Counted from the first letter of the stretch, positions 1 to 9,155 are shown. The stretch: DNA of 55,129 nucleotides from Euryarchaeota archaeon UBA125 (GCA_002502625.1 DAPV01000046.1:1-55129); one strand, 5' to 3'. Numbers and translations: made by a program. Notes: generated by a model not told the origin, from the sequence alone.

Positions 1-1
1 T

Positions 2-1054
2 ATGGGACCTTGTGCTGGAGGAGCAGTATACAGTCCTGCAATTACTGACTTTGTAATAATGGTGGATAAAACCGCTCATATGTTCATTACTGGTCCGGAG
101 GTTATCAAAACAGTCACCAATGAAGAAGTTTCGTTTGAAGAACTTGGAGGAGCAAATACACATGCTACAAGATCTGGAGTTACTCACTTCACTGCAGAAT
201 CTGATGAAGATGCTCTCGATTTAGTACGAAATTTACTTGGACACTTACCCAGTAATAACTTAGAGAAAACTCCTAGAGCATCTTCTGCGAAGCCATCAAT
301 CGATTCTGAAACTTTGCGAAATCTTGTTCCTGAAGACCCATCCAAGCCATATGATGTAATTACTGCCATTGAAGGAATAGTCGACTATGGAGCATTTTTA
401 GAAGTTCAAGCCGATTTTGCTCAAAATATTGTTTGTGGATTTGCTCGACTTGATGGGCATTCAATTGGATTAGTTGCGAATCAACCGAATTTCTTAGCCG
501 GATGTTTAGATATCGATGCATCTGTTAAAGCAGCAAGATTTGTTAGGTTCTGTGATGCATTTAACATTCCTTTAGTTACCCTTGTAGACGTTCCAGGATT
601 CTTACCGGGAGCAGGACAAGAGTGGGGCGGCATCATTAGACATGGAGCTAAACTACTCTACGCTTATGCAGAAGCTACAGTCCCTAAGATGACTGTGATA
701 TTAAGAAAAGCATATGGTGGCGCTTATGATGTTATGTCGTCAAAACATATCAGAGGAGATTACAATATTGCATGGCCAACTGCTCAACTTGCGGTAATGG
801 GTGCTGAAGGAGCAGTACAGATAATTCATAGAAAAAGAATTCAAACTTCTGGCAATCCGGATCAAGAACGTCAAAGATTAGTAGATGACTATACCGAATC
901 TTTTGCAACTCCATACAAAGCAGCTTCTCTAGGTTATCTAGACGACGTCATAGATCCAGCAGAAACCCGTGAACGCCTTTCAAGAGCACTGGGTCATCTA
1001 ATGGATAAAGAAGAACCAAGACCTGCTCGAAAACATGGTAACATCCCACTCTGA
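2..1054 (+). CDS. Acyl-CoA carboxylase carboxyltransferase subunit (PccB/MmdA family), 5'-truncated
   Basis: This is the C-terminal part of the biotin-dependent carboxyltransferase that moves CO2 from carboxybiotin to an acyl-CoA, probably propionyl- or acetyl-CoA. The reading frame is open at the window edge, so the true start lies outside; about 350 residues remain of a family of roughly 515. The visible part carries the family's MGPCAGGAVYSPA and FITGPEVIKTV segments, the LGGANTHA stretch between the two crotonase-like halves, and in the second half VDVPGFLPGAGQEW and RKAYGGAYDVM. A small unknown gene and the biotin carrier follow within 300 bases on the same strand. Substrate (acetyl, propionyl or methylmalonyl) cannot be decided from sequence alone. 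No biotin carboxylase gene is in view; it may lie upstream of the window. Confidence 0.93.
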   Translation: MGPCAGGAVYSPAITDFVIMVDKTAHMFITGPEVIKTVTNEEVSFEELGGANTHATRSGVTHFTAESDEDALDLVRNLLGHLPSNNLEKTPRASSAKPSIDSETLRNLVPEDPSKPYDVITAIEGIVDYGAFLEVQADFAQNIVCGFARLDGHSIGLVANQPNFLAGCLDIDASVKAARFVRFCDAFNIPLVTLVDVPGFLPGAGQEWGGIIRHGAKLLYAYAEATVPKMTVILRKAYGGAYDVMSSKHIRGDYNIAWPTAQLAVMGAEGAVQIIHRKRIQTSGNPDQERQRLVDDYTESFATPYKAASLGYLDDVIDPAETRERLSRALGHLMDKEEPRPARKHGNIPL

Positions 1055-1063
1055 GGTAATCAC

Positions 1064-1321
1064 ATGGATGAAAAAACATCTTTTACATCAGAAATTGGAA
1101 GGATATTGAGAGAATCAAGAGATGTAAATAATAATCAAATCGATAATAAATTACGACTCGCTGTTGCTTTAGCAGTTAAATTACATATTTCTAGAAATAT
1201 TGATGATAAGGCAGATATTGGGCGAATGTTAGGTCCTGCTTTCTCACAAGATCATCGTCGAATGAGGTTCGGAACAAATAATCTGATTCAAGCAAGAAAT
1301 TCAAGAAGTACTTGGAGGTGA
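1064..1321 (+). CDS. Small unknown protein inside the carboxylase cluster (85 aa)
   Basis: I do not recognise this family. The gene starts 9 bases after the carboxyltransferase stop and ends 4 bases before the biotin-carrier start, so it is almost certainly co-transcribed and translated with them. The product is 85 residues, charged, without membrane segments or cysteines. It begins with an acidic stretch (MDEKTSFTSEIGRILRES), has a predicted helical middle (LRLAVALAVKLHI) and ends basic. Its position resembles that of small accessory subunits of other biotin carboxylases (for example epsilon subunits in actinobacteria), but I see no sequence similarity that proves this. A role in assembling or regulating the carboxylase is inference from position only. 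Confidence 0.72.
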   Translation: MDEKTSFTSEIGRILRESRDVNNNQIDNKLRLAVALAVKLHISRNIDDKADIGRMLGPAFSQDHRRMRFGTNNLIQARNSRSTWR

Positions 1322-1325
1322 ATTT

Positions 1326-1763
1326 ATGCCGGAAAAGTATGAAATCGATATTGATGGAGAAATTTTCTCTGTGGATATAGAAGAAATGGATGACGGAAAA
1401 TTACGAGCCACCGTTTCTGGAACTGAATTTATGGTTAAACTGCCAGAGAACCTTGGATCTTCTCCTACTCCAAGACGAAGAAGCGGAGGGGGTGGTTCAA
1501 AAGTAAAATCCGGAACTGTTTCGACCAGTATACCTGGAAAAATTGTTACTTTAGAGGCCACATTAGGCCAAGAGGTAATCGAAGGGCAAGTAATATTGAT
1601 ACTAGAAGCAATGAAAATGCAGAATGAAGTAACTGCCCCTATATCAGGAAAAATATCTTCAATCAATTGTTCCGAAGGAGATAATGTTGAAGCAAATATG
1701 GCACTAGTTGTCATCACACCCAATACTGATGAAGGAGAAAAAACAGATGAAACATTACAATGA
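1326..1763 (+). CDS. Biotin carboxyl carrier protein of acyl-CoA carboxylase
   Basis: The 145-residue protein ends in a biotinyl/lipoyl-attachment domain of about 70 residues with the hallmark EAMKM motif; Lys97 is the expected biotinylated residue. It is preceded by a Gly/Ser/Arg-rich flexible linker (about residues 45-65), typical of swinging-arm carriers. The N-terminal 40 residues form an acidic, beta-rich segment like the N-terminal part of other stand-alone carriers. The biotin shuttles between biotin carboxylase and the upstream carboxyltransferase. The gene lies 4 bases after the small unknown gene, in the same operon. Biotin rather than lipoate is indicated by Met on both sides of the lysine. 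Confidence 0.94.
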   Translation: MPEKYEIDIDGEIFSVDIEEMDDGKLRATVSGTEFMVKLPENLGSSPTPRRRSGGGGSKVKSGTVSTSIPGKIVTLEATLGQEVIEGQVILILEAMKMQNEVTAPISGKISSINCSEGDNVEANMALVVITPNTDEGEKTDETLQ

Positions 1764-1794
1764 TTCAAGTGATGTGAGCGACAGGTGATGATGA

Positions 1795-2025
1795 ATGCCG
1801 AAGTGCGACCACCCGAATTGTGCCGAAGAAGGCGAAGTAATTTCACGTCTTTCTCCAGAAGGATTTTTAGTTGCAACTGGAAAAAAGGCATATTCGTTTA
1901 GAGAAGCATATCGACGATTCTATTACTGTAAAAAATGTCATGATGAATTAATGACAAATGTTTGGACTAGAGTTCGTAAGCCAGATGATAAAGGGGATGA
2001 TCACCCTGCTCCAACAATGGTCTAA
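1795..2025 (+). CDS. Small CxxC zinc-binding-like protein (76 aa)
   Basis: Unrecognised small protein. It has an N-terminal CDHPNC motif (residues 4-9) and a CKKCHDEL motif about 40 residues later, giving four cysteines in two pairs, the pattern of a zinc ribbon or treble-clef-like knuckle. Between them is an aromatic and basic stretch (YSFREAYRRFYY). The gene begins 31 bases after the biotin carrier stop on the same strand and may be the last gene of the carboxylase operon. No enzymatic motif is visible. Metal binding is inferred from cysteine spacing; function is unknown. Confidence 0.75.
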   Translation: MPKCDHPNCAEEGEVISRLSPEGFLVATGKKAYSFREAYRRFYYCKKCHDELMTNVWTRVRKPDDKGDDHPAPTMV

Positions 2026-2049
2026 GAACAGGCCATACTACGGAAGACT

Positions 2050-2886
2050 ATGGCAGACCGGGTTTGCATCGTCAGTGGCGGAAACTCAGGCATAGGCTTC
2101 GAATTATGCAGAGGTATGGCAGATGCCGGATTTCACGTTGTTATGGTCAGCCGGGGTGCAGAACGCGGACAGCCCGCTTTGGATAAATTAAAGGCAGAAT
2201 TTGGAGATTCAGTAGAGATGATGCTCTGCGATATGAGCGACCTTGTCAACATCTCTAAACTTCATGCTGAATTTACCGCCAAGTTCGATCGTCTTGACGT
2301 ACTTCTCAACAATGCCGGTGCGATGTGGGGTCGCAGAGAAAAGACTGCTCAAGGACACGAGATGACATTCGGCGTAAATCATCTAGGCTACTTTGTGATG
2401 GCACAGATATTCTTGCCATTGCTCAAAGCGACTGAAGGTAGTCGAATCATCAACACCGCATCAGAAGCTCACAGGATGGCCAATCTCAAATTAAAGAACC
2501 TAAATTGGGAAAAAAAGTATTACAGTCAATGGCGAACCTATGGCAATTCTAAACTCTGCAACATCTTGTTTACACGCGAATTGGCTCGTAAATTGGAAGG
2601 AACAGGAATCACAACACATTGCTTCCATCCAGGTGTTGTTCGCACGCGTTTCGGTTCCGGTTCTAGCGGCCCAATGCGTTTGTTTTTGCCTCTATTCCGT
2701 CTATTTATGATCAACTCGACGAAAGGTGCGAGCACAGGCTTACATCTTGCTTTGAGCGAAGACGCAGCCACCTCAACCGGTGAATATTGGGTTCGATCCA
2801 AAAGGAATCGTGGCAACCGTCACGCTCGAAACGACTCTAATGCGAGTCGACTGTGGGAGGTTTCCGAGGAGATGTTGAATGAGTGA
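2050..2886 (+). CDS. Short-chain dehydrogenase/reductase, retinol-dehydrogenase-like
   Basis: NAD(P)-dependent oxidoreductase of 278 residues with a Rossmann fold. The nucleotide-binding motif GGNSGIG lies near residue 10, the structural NNAG motif near residue 90, and the catalytic Tyr-Lys pair is YGNSK near residue 165, preceded by an INTASEAH serine segment. The HPGVVRTRF stretch after the active site is typical of the RDH11-14/WW-oxidoreductase subgroup, which is common in eukaryotes and some bacteria. The substrate is unknown. By eye the gene uses more GC-rich codons (GGC, GCC, CGC) than the carboxylase genes before it, which could mean later acquisition. It is convergent with the glutamate dehydrogenase gene, 47 bases away. 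Confidence 0.9.
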   Translation: MADRVCIVSGGNSGIGFELCRGMADAGFHVVMVSRGAERGQPALDKLKAEFGDSVEMMLCDMSDLVNISKLHAEFTAKFDRLDVLLNNAGAMWGRREKTAQGHEMTFGVNHLGYFVMAQIFLPLLKATEGSRIINTASEAHRMANLKLKNLNWEKKYYSQWRTYGNSKLCNILFTRELARKLEGTGITTHCFHPGVVRTRFGSGSSGPMRLFLPLFRLFMINSTKGASTGLHLALSEDAATSTGEYWVRSKRNRGNRHARNDSNASRLWEVSEEMLNE

Positions 2887-2933
2887 AGCCACTGATTTGT
2901 ACCATCTTTGCCTGACGGAATAAAATTTAGAGA

Positions 2934-4298
2934 TTAACCCCAAGAGCCCTGCGCCAACATCGCCTCTGCGACCTTAAGGAATCCAGCCACATTCGCACCA
3001 AACACATAATCATGAGGACGACCATATTTTTCAGCAGTCTCATACGCTGCTTTGTGAATACCGACCATTATTCCATCTAATTTCTGATCTACCTCTTCTC
3101 GAGTCCATGACATTCGAAGGGAATTCTGAGACATTTCGAGACCAGAAGTTGCAACACCTCCTGCATTAGATGCCTTTCCAGGTGCAAACAAAACTCCTGC
3201 TTTCTGGAAGGCTTCTACAGCTTCAGGAGTGCAAGGCATGTTAGCTCCTTCTCCAACTGCCATTACACTATTAGCAACAAGAGCAGCTGCCTCTTCACCA
3301 TTGAGTTCATTCTGAGTAGCACATGGAAGAGCCACGTCTACATCAACTGACCACAGACCATTCATTGACGGTTCAGGCTTTGACTCATGGTACTCAACAC
3401 CCTCGAAGTGATCAGCATACTCCTTGATTCTCCCACGACGTTCGTTTTTGAGATTCATTGCCCAAGCAAGTTTCTCACGTGTAATTCCAGATGGATCGTA
3501 AATAAAACCGCTAGAGTCTGATAAAGTAACAGGAATCCCTCCTAGATCTAATACTTTCTCGGTAGCAAACTGAGCAACATTTCCACTACCTGAAATTGAA
3601 ACTCGCTTTCCTTCCATGGATTCTCCCTTTGTTGCTAACATTTCGCGAACGAAATAAACACAACCATAACCGGTAGCTTCAGGACGAATTAGAGAACCAC
3701 CGTATGGTAAACCCTTACCAGTGAGAACTCCAGACCATTCATTGGCCATCTTTTTGTACATTCCAAACATGTAACCAATCTCACGTCCACCTACGCCAAT
3801 ATCACCTGCAGGAACATCCGTATCTGGACCGATATGGCGCCATAATTCACCAATAAATGCTTGGCAGAAACGCATTACTTCATTATCTGACTTACCTTTT
3901 GGATTAAAGTCAGAACCTCCTTTTCCTCCGCCCATCGGCAGTCCAGTCAAACTATTCTTGAAAATTTGCTCGAATCCTAAAAATTTGAGAATAGATGCGT
4001 TGACAGATGGATGGAATCTGAATCCACCTTTGTATGGCCCAATAGCACCGTTAAACTGAACTCTAAATCCACGATTAACTTGCATCTTTCCATCATCATC
4101 TACCCATGGAACTCTAAATTGAATTATGCGCTCTGGTTCTACAACTCGATTGTAAATGTTAGCTTCAAGAAATTCTGGTCGCTCTTCAACTATCGGAGTT
4201 AGGCTCTCAAGAACCTCTAAAACAGCCTGATGAAATTCAGGCTGAGCAGGATCTCTTCTCTTAACATTTTCATAAACTTCTTTCAAGTGGCTATGCAT
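2934..4298 (-). CDS. gdhA: NADP-type glutamate dehydrogenase
   Basis: Interconverts 2-oxoglutarate plus ammonia and glutamate, so it is the likely ammonium-assimilation or glutamate-catabolism enzyme. The length of 454 residues fits the small hexameric E. coli/fungal GdhA class rather than the roughly 415-residue archaeal hyperthermophile class. Visible motifs are PMGGGKGGSDFNPKGKSDNE with the catalytic lysine, PAGDIGVGGREIGYM around the catalytic Asp, and the Rossmann motif SGSGNVAQFA. The start ATG is preceded by a purine-rich GGAGAG site. It is read in the same direction as the HD-domain gene upstream, with 85 bases between them. The bacterial type suggests acquisition from bacteria, but no phylogeny was run. 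Confidence 0.97.
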   Translation of the reverse strand: MHSHLKEVYENVKRRDPAQPEFHQAVLEVLESLTPIVEERPEFLEANIYNRVVEPERIIQFRVPWVDDDGKMQVNRGFRVQFNGAIGPYKGGFRFHPSVNASILKFLGFEQIFKNSLTGLPMGGGKGGSDFNPKGKSDNEVMRFCQAFIGELWRHIGPDTDVPAGDIGVGGREIGYMFGMYKKMANEWSGVLTGKGLPYGGSLIRPEATGYGCVYFVREMLATKGESMEGKRVSISGSGNVAQFATEKVLDLGGIPVTLSDSSGFIYDPSGITREKLAWAMNLKNERRGRIKEYADHFEGVEYHESKPEPSMNGLWSVDVDVALPCATQNELNGEEAAALVANSVMAVGEGANMPCTPEAVEAFQKAGVLFAPGKASNAGGVATSGLEMSQNSLRMSWTREEVDQKLDGIMVGIHKAAYETAEKYGRPHDYVFGANVAGFLKVAEAMLAQGSWG

Positions 4299-4383
4299 TT
4301 TTCATCTCTCCGAGGTACTAACCGCAAGGGATGTAACGACCGAAATCAATTAGGCACTTGAAAGGTTGTATGATTTTTTCAGA

Positions 4384-5700
4384 CTATGAATAGATAATAC
4401 GTTCAGCAATATTCGACACTGCCTCTTCATATCCCTTGAGAGTAATCACAGACATAGCATTCTGACTAACTTGTCTTTTTCTTAATGCATCTGCAACAGG
4501 AGTATGTTCACGGAACCATCTTGTTCGTCCGTCCTTACCTATTATTCGTACATCTACTGCAGCCATGCGAGGTTCAGAGAGTAATAATTTGATAGATGGA
4601 ACATCAATACAAACATATCCTGGATCTAGACCAGAACGTCTAGCAATCTCATCTTCAACTTGAATCCTATCCTCGGAATTTGTCGCTAAATGAACCAAAC
4701 GATCTATTTGAACAGGAGTCAATTCATCCATTCTCCTTGTCAAACAATTCTTCAGTAACCGACGATATTTCAAACGCTTAATCATATCTTTAGCAAATGG
4801 ACCAGCAGAATCTAAAGCATGCCAAACTTCTGCATCAACCATGCGTTGCATTAGAACGGCATCAGGGAGATTTTCTTCTGATCTTTCTACAGCTCTGGAA
4901 AGCATTACTTCTGTAATCCTAGTAACTTTATGAAAATATACTGCACTGTACATCAGAGCCCTAGCAGTCATCATCCCTTCCAACGCTGATAGACCACCTT
5001 CTGAAACTGCTATATCTCCAGAATGTCTTTCCATACAATGAATCAATCGATGATGATCAATTATCCCGTGCCTCACACCAGTAAAATGTGCATCTCGCAA
5101 AAGATAGTCCATTTGATCACAGTCAACTGGACCATGAACCAAATGACCCATCGTATGATCTTGTGAGTGAAAGGCTTCTGCGCCTTCGCCCCAATGAAAC
5201 AAATTTCTCTCTTTTCCTCCTGCATCAGGACCATGAATCAATGATGAAACTTCTTTAGGATCGATTCCATAAGATTCCAAAATCTCGGGAACCGTTCTAC
5301 GTTCTGGAAAAAGAGATCTCTCCTCATCAGAAAGTATCTCGTAATCTCCCGTGATAATTCCTTCAGTGATATGCATATGATCTGCTCCTCCTCTCTCATG
5401 AAGTATATGTTCCAAGGTATGAGAATACGGACCATGTCCAACATCGTGTAACATTGCCGCCACCTCTACAATCGTAGATTCTTCTTCGGAAAGAGAAAGA
5501 CTGTCTGCCATTCGTCCGGCTAAATGTGAAACCCCAAGAGAATGCTCAAAACGAGTATGATGAGCACCTGGAAAAACCAAATGAGCAAGACCTAATTGTT
5601 TGATATGACTTAGTTTATTGAACTCAGGAGTTGAAAGTAAATCTTCTCTAACACCATCAATCGAAAATGATCCATGTATAGTGTCATTGATGACTCTCAT
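4384..5700 (-). CDS. HD-domain phosphohydrolase (COG1078, dGTPase-like)
   Basis: A 438-residue HD superfamily protein related to dGTP triphosphohydrolase and to the SAMHD1 core. The metal-site residues are visible in order: HTRFEHSLGVSHLAG near residue 50, LHDVGHGPYSHTLEH near residue 90, and CDQMDYLLRDAHFTGVRHG near residue 200. These give the H...HD...D pattern. The family hydrolyses nucleotide or other phosphate esters; the true substrate here is unknown. The C-terminal third is helical and less conserved. The start ATG at 5700 lies 54 bases from the end of the large surface-protein gene transcribed in the same direction. Confidence 0.92.
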   Translation of the reverse strand: MRVINDTIHGSFSIDGVREDLLSTPEFNKLSHIKQLGLAHLVFPGAHHTRFEHSLGVSHLAGRMADSLSLSEEESTIVEVAAMLHDVGHGPYSHTLEHILHERGGADHMHITEGIITGDYEILSDEERSLFPERRTVPEILESYGIDPKEVSSLIHGPDAGGKERNLFHWGEGAEAFHSQDHTMGHLVHGPVDCDQMDYLLRDAHFTGVRHGIIDHHRLIHCMERHSGDIAVSEGGLSALEGMMTARALMYSAVYFHKVTRITEVMLSRAVERSEENLPDAVLMQRMVDAEVWHALDSAGPFAKDMIKRLKYRRLLKNCLTRRMDELTPVQIDRLVHLATNSEDRIQVEDEIARRSGLDPGYVCIDVPSIKLLLSEPRMAAVDVRIIGKDGRTRWFREHTPVADALRKRQVSQNAMSVITLKGYEEAVSNIAERIIYS

Positions 5701-5753
5701 TGATACATGCCCGTGCAGACTCAGAAATGAACCCTACTATCTTCTTGTTGATT

Positions 5754-8700
5754 CTAACCCTGTTGGCTCCATCCTTGCTGGGAGTAAGCATTTGGGTCTA
5801 CCTGCTGCTGAATTTGCTGTCCTTGAGCTTGTTGATGTGCCCACCATTCCGCTTGCTGAGCAACTCTCATCTCTTCTTCAAGACGATAGCGCTTATCCCC
5901 AATACGATCGAATAACAAAGCAGTCTGTCCAGCATCAATTCTACCTTTTTCAGACAATGTCTCAACCTCTTTCTCAACTTCGAGAATGCCCTCATATCCT
6001 TCAGCATTATCTACTGAGTTCCTTAGTCGTTCGAAATTACTTTTTCTACCAGTAGATGATCTCCAAACTAATATTGACATCAATGCTCCAATTGAGATTA
6101 TGACCAAAATACCAATTGATACTCCTGTTTGAACAGCAGGATCTAATGTAGAACTCTGTTGTAACTGGTCCGGAGTATTATCTCCATTTTCATCTAAAGG
6201 TACATCGTTAGCGTCAAATGGATCGGTTCCAACATTAATTTCATCAAATGTAGTAAAACCATCATTATCATCATCAGGATCAACCATGTCGGCCCATCCG
6301 TCTCCATCAAAATCGGGACACCCTTTTGTAAATCGGGTTGAATTTCCTGCTACTAGTGGACAATCATCACTTTGGTCAAAGCCTTGCTGATCTGCCCATC
6401 CATCACCATCAGTATCTGACCATAAAGAGGCATCATTTGCCCACCCACCTGGAACACTAGAATTACCATCAATAATATCTGCAAAACCATCTCCGTCAGA
6501 ATCTAAACATCCAACTAATCCATTTTCTGTAGATTCTCCATATTCCTCTGGGCAACTATCAGGATCTGTTCCATTAGGATTATCTCCCAATCCATCTGCA
6601 TCAGTATCTGCCCATTGACTTGGATCTGTAGGGAATGTATCACCGGCATCCGACCAACCATCACCATCTCGATCTGGACAAGCGATTCTATCCTCAGTTG
6701 AGGTACCCCATTCTGTGGGACAATCATCAACTAGGCCAGATTCGGCTACATCTGGAATCCCATCTTCATCACTATCTGGACATCCGTTAGACGATTGCCC
6801 AAAATCTACAGGGCAATCATCGCCATCATTAGAAATACCGTCCCCATCATTGTCTGGACACCCTATTTTATCAATAGACGAAGTTCCTTGACGAGTTGGA
6901 CAATCATCTGAATCTGGGAAGCCAGGTGAATCTCCAAAGCCATCACCATCAGAATCTGCATTCTGATTAGGGTTATCTGGCATTGCATCAGAAATGTCTG
7001 ACCACCCATCACCATCTGAATCTACACAGCCTATACGATCTCTAAATGAGGTGCCTGGAGTGTCAGGGCAATCATCAAAAGGTCCAATAGAATTTTCAAG
7101 CTCAATATCTTCAAAACCATCATTATCTCTATCTAAAGGACTAGGATCTGGCAGGTATGCTCCTTCAATCCACATTCCTGGCCAATGGGACATTCGAGAT
7201 GAATTCCAAGATGATACACGCCAATTATCTCCCATTCCATCGCCATCAGTATCATTCCATTGTGACGGTTTATTGAAGAAATCATCAGCGAGATCGGACC
7301 AACCGTCACTATCTAAATCTGTACATCCAAAGGAATCTTTTGTAGAAGTACCCCACACATTTGGACAATCATCTGGAGCTTCCCCCTCAGTATTATCTCC
7401 AAATCCATCTGAATCTGTATCTTCCCATTGAGTAGAATTACCCAAGAATGCATCATTAGAATCTGATTGACCATCTCCATCTTCATCAGGACAACCAAAT
7501 ACATCTCTTGTGCTTAAACCATAGGCGACAGGGCAAAAATCAGGAGTTGTAGCGCCATCTCGATAAACACCTAGTCCACCGAACCTAGACGCATTCCAAG
7601 AAGGTTCACCCCAATTATCACCAAAACCATCACCATCAAAATCTGACCATTGAGTAGAATCGATAGGGAATCTATCGGTACGATCTCCTACTTTATCACC
7701 ATCAGAGTCGATACCATGAACTACTAAAGCAAAATCATTAGATCCACTATGAGAAAGCGTTGAACCATCAATAGTTAATGAGGTAGGGTAATTGAAACCA
7801 AAATATGTTTCATTTCCAAGAATAGCGGCCCCATATCCTGAATCTCCAGAGGTAGAACCGTATCCTTTGACCCAATTCCATGTACCTGAAGAAGAAAGTG
7901 TTGCAGCAAATACATCATTTGATCCTGTACTAGTTAGGCCATATGGTCCAAAAACTGCTGTGCTGTAATAATACCCAGTAACAGCTATTTCACCAGAATC
8001 CCATTCAGTGGAAACTTCGTAACAATAATCAGTACTACTACCACCTCCTTTATCGTACCAGTTCCAATTGCCAGTTGGAGAGATTTGGGCCACAAACATA
8101 TCCCAACTATTCGAATTCGCTTGCAATCTATTTCCAGAAAATTCAGAATATCCATAAAATCGACCACAAACAGTAGCATTACCCCCTGAATCCACACTGA
8201 TTCCTTCAGGGTATGTCTCATAGGAAGTATATCCAAATTCTTCTGCCCAAGAATGACTACCAGAAGAAGAATATTGGGCAATAAAGCCCCAATAATCATA
8301 AGCACGATTTCCATTGTTCAATGTCATTCCCGGAAATTCAACATTATACGAGAATTCTCCGGTAACATATACTCGTTCTTGACTATCAACTGCTACTGAG
8401 CGACCTCTCTCGTAGTAACTGCCACCGATCCTTTCAACCCAACGCCAATTCCCTTGAGAATCAAGACTGGCTAGAAAACCATCAGAGTAACAACTACCAC
8501 ATGTAATTGAACCAGCGGACCCAAAATTCAGTGTCCCAGATGACCAATATCCGGTGACATATACGTTCCCAGATTCTGCTAGAGCCACTCCATGAGCATA
8601 ATCACTACCACTTGCCCCGACTGTCTCTGACCAAATCCAATTTCCGGAGGTGTCCAATAACGCTACAAAAATATCGTAAGAACCACTCGAAGAATGAGAG

Positions 8701-9155
8701 TCACTACCAAATTGAATTGAACCGTAATAAATTCCCGTAATACTGACGTTTCCACCCTTATCCACATCTATATCATAACAATAATCGGAACTAGTTGAAC
8801 CGGCAGTTTTCACCCATAACCATTCTCCAGTTACTGACAACTTAGCAACGAAAATATCTGCAGAATTACTACTGGAAGCAAGGGTTGAAATTTCTCCTAA
8901 GTTCAAAGTTTGATGAAAATATCCACAAACGTATACGTTACCAAAATCATCTACATCAATCCCCTGAATATTATCTGAACCAGAGCCGCCTGCATTCTCA
9001 AACCAAAGTAATTGAGATGAACTTGCTTTAGATGTATATTCAGGTCCAACTTTCTCCTCTAACTGAATGAAGCCATCATAATCTAAAGAGTAAACGAATA
9101 TTGGAGCGAGAAATAAAATCACTAGTACTACACTCAAGCGCCGCTTCATAGACAT
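5754..9155 (-). CDS. Secreted beta-propeller / thrombospondin type 3 repeat surface protein with C-terminal anchor
   Basis: An 1133-residue exported protein. Residues 1-25 form a signal peptide (basic MSMKRR then a hydrophobic stretch). Residues about 35-480 contain at least eight repeats built around G(N/S)VYVTGYxxxxxxFG and GxWxW, typical of the SBBP beta-propeller family. Residues about 485-970 carry many D-x-D-G-D-G-x-x-D motifs alternating with DCP segments, the thrombospondin type 3 calcium-binding pattern. A single hydrophobic segment at about 1010-1035 (VSIGILVIISIGALMSILVW) anchors the protein. It is followed by a roughly 95-residue charged cytoplasmic tail ending Gln-rich (AQGQQIQQQV). 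It probably forms a calcium-stiffened stalk with a propeller head on the cell surface. Ligand or enzymatic activity is unknown. Confidence 0.9.
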   Translation of the reverse strand: MSMKRRLSVVLVILFLAPIFVYSLDYDGFIQLEEKVGPEYTSKASSSQLLWFENAGGSGSDNIQGIDVDDFGNVYVCGYFHQTLNLGEISTLASSSNSADIFVAKLSVTGEWLWVKTAGSTSSDYCYDIDVDKGGNVSITGIYYGSIQFGSDSHSSSGSYDIFVALLDTSGNWIWSETVGASGSDYAHGVALAESGNVYVTGYWSSGTLNFGSAGSITCGSCYSDGFLASLDSQGNWRWVERIGGSYYERGRSVAVDSQERVYVTGEFSYNVEFPGMTLNNGNRAYDYWGFIAQYSSSGSHSWAEEFGYTSYETYPEGISVDSGGNATVCGRFYGYSEFSGNRLQANSNSWDMFVAQISPTGNWNWYDKGGGSSTDYCYEVSTEWDSGEIAVTGYYYSTAVFGPYGLTSTGSNDVFAATLSSSGTWNWVKGYGSTSGDSGYGAAILGNETYFGFNYPTSLTIDGSTLSHSGSNDFALVVHGIDSDGDKVGDRTDRFPIDSTQWSDFDGDGFGDNWGEPSWNASRFGGLGVYRDGATTPDFCPVAYGLSTRDVFGCPDEDGDGQSDSNDAFLGNSTQWEDTDSDGFGDNTEGEAPDDCPNVWGTSTKDSFGCTDLDSDGWSDLADDFFNKPSQWNDTDGDGMGDNWRVSSWNSSRMSHWPGMWIEGAYLPDPSPLDRDNDGFEDIELENSIGPFDDCPDTPGTSFRDRIGCVDSDGDGWSDISDAMPDNPNQNADSDGDGFGDSPGFPDSDDCPTRQGTSSIDKIGCPDNDGDGISNDGDDCPVDFGQSSNGCPDSDEDGIPDVAESGLVDDCPTEWGTSTEDRIACPDRDGDGWSDAGDTFPTDPSQWADTDADGLGDNPNGTDPDSCPEEYGESTENGLVGCLDSDGDGFADIIDGNSSVPGGWANDASLWSDTDGDGWADQQGFDQSDDCPLVAGNSTRFTKGCPDFDGDGWADMVDPDDDNDGFTTFDEINVGTDPFDANDVPLDENGDNTPDQLQQSSTLDPAVQTGVSIGILVIISIGALMSILVWRSSTGRKSNFERLRNSVDNAEGYEGILEVEKEVETLSEKGRIDAGQTALLFDRIGDKRYRLEEEMRVAQQAEWWAHQQAQGQQIQQQVDPNAYSQQGWSQQG
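6250..7700 (-). repeat. Tandem thrombospondin type 3 (DxDGDG) coding repeats
   Basis: Within the gene at 5754-9155 this stretch encodes successive Asp-rich loops of the form DxDGDGxxD, each followed by a DCP or TQW segment. The DNA shows matching degenerate repeats of the reverse complement of GATxxGATGGAGATGG type. Each loop is expected to bind calcium. Unit spacing is irregular (roughly 20-50 residues), so this is a protein repeat family rather than a uniform DNA tandem array. Confidence 0.85.

Noticed and set aside
1301..1891. Antisense frame of 196 codons over the biotin carrier
   Set aside because: It lies opposite a clear BCCP gene with an EAMKM motif, has Ser/Ile-rich composition without domains, and arises from the codon pattern of the sense gene.
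6250..7700. Repetitive region considered as a CRISPR array
   Set aside because: Repeat units are irregular and encode in-frame Asp-rich calcium loops; there is no constant direct repeat, no spacers of even length and no cas genes.
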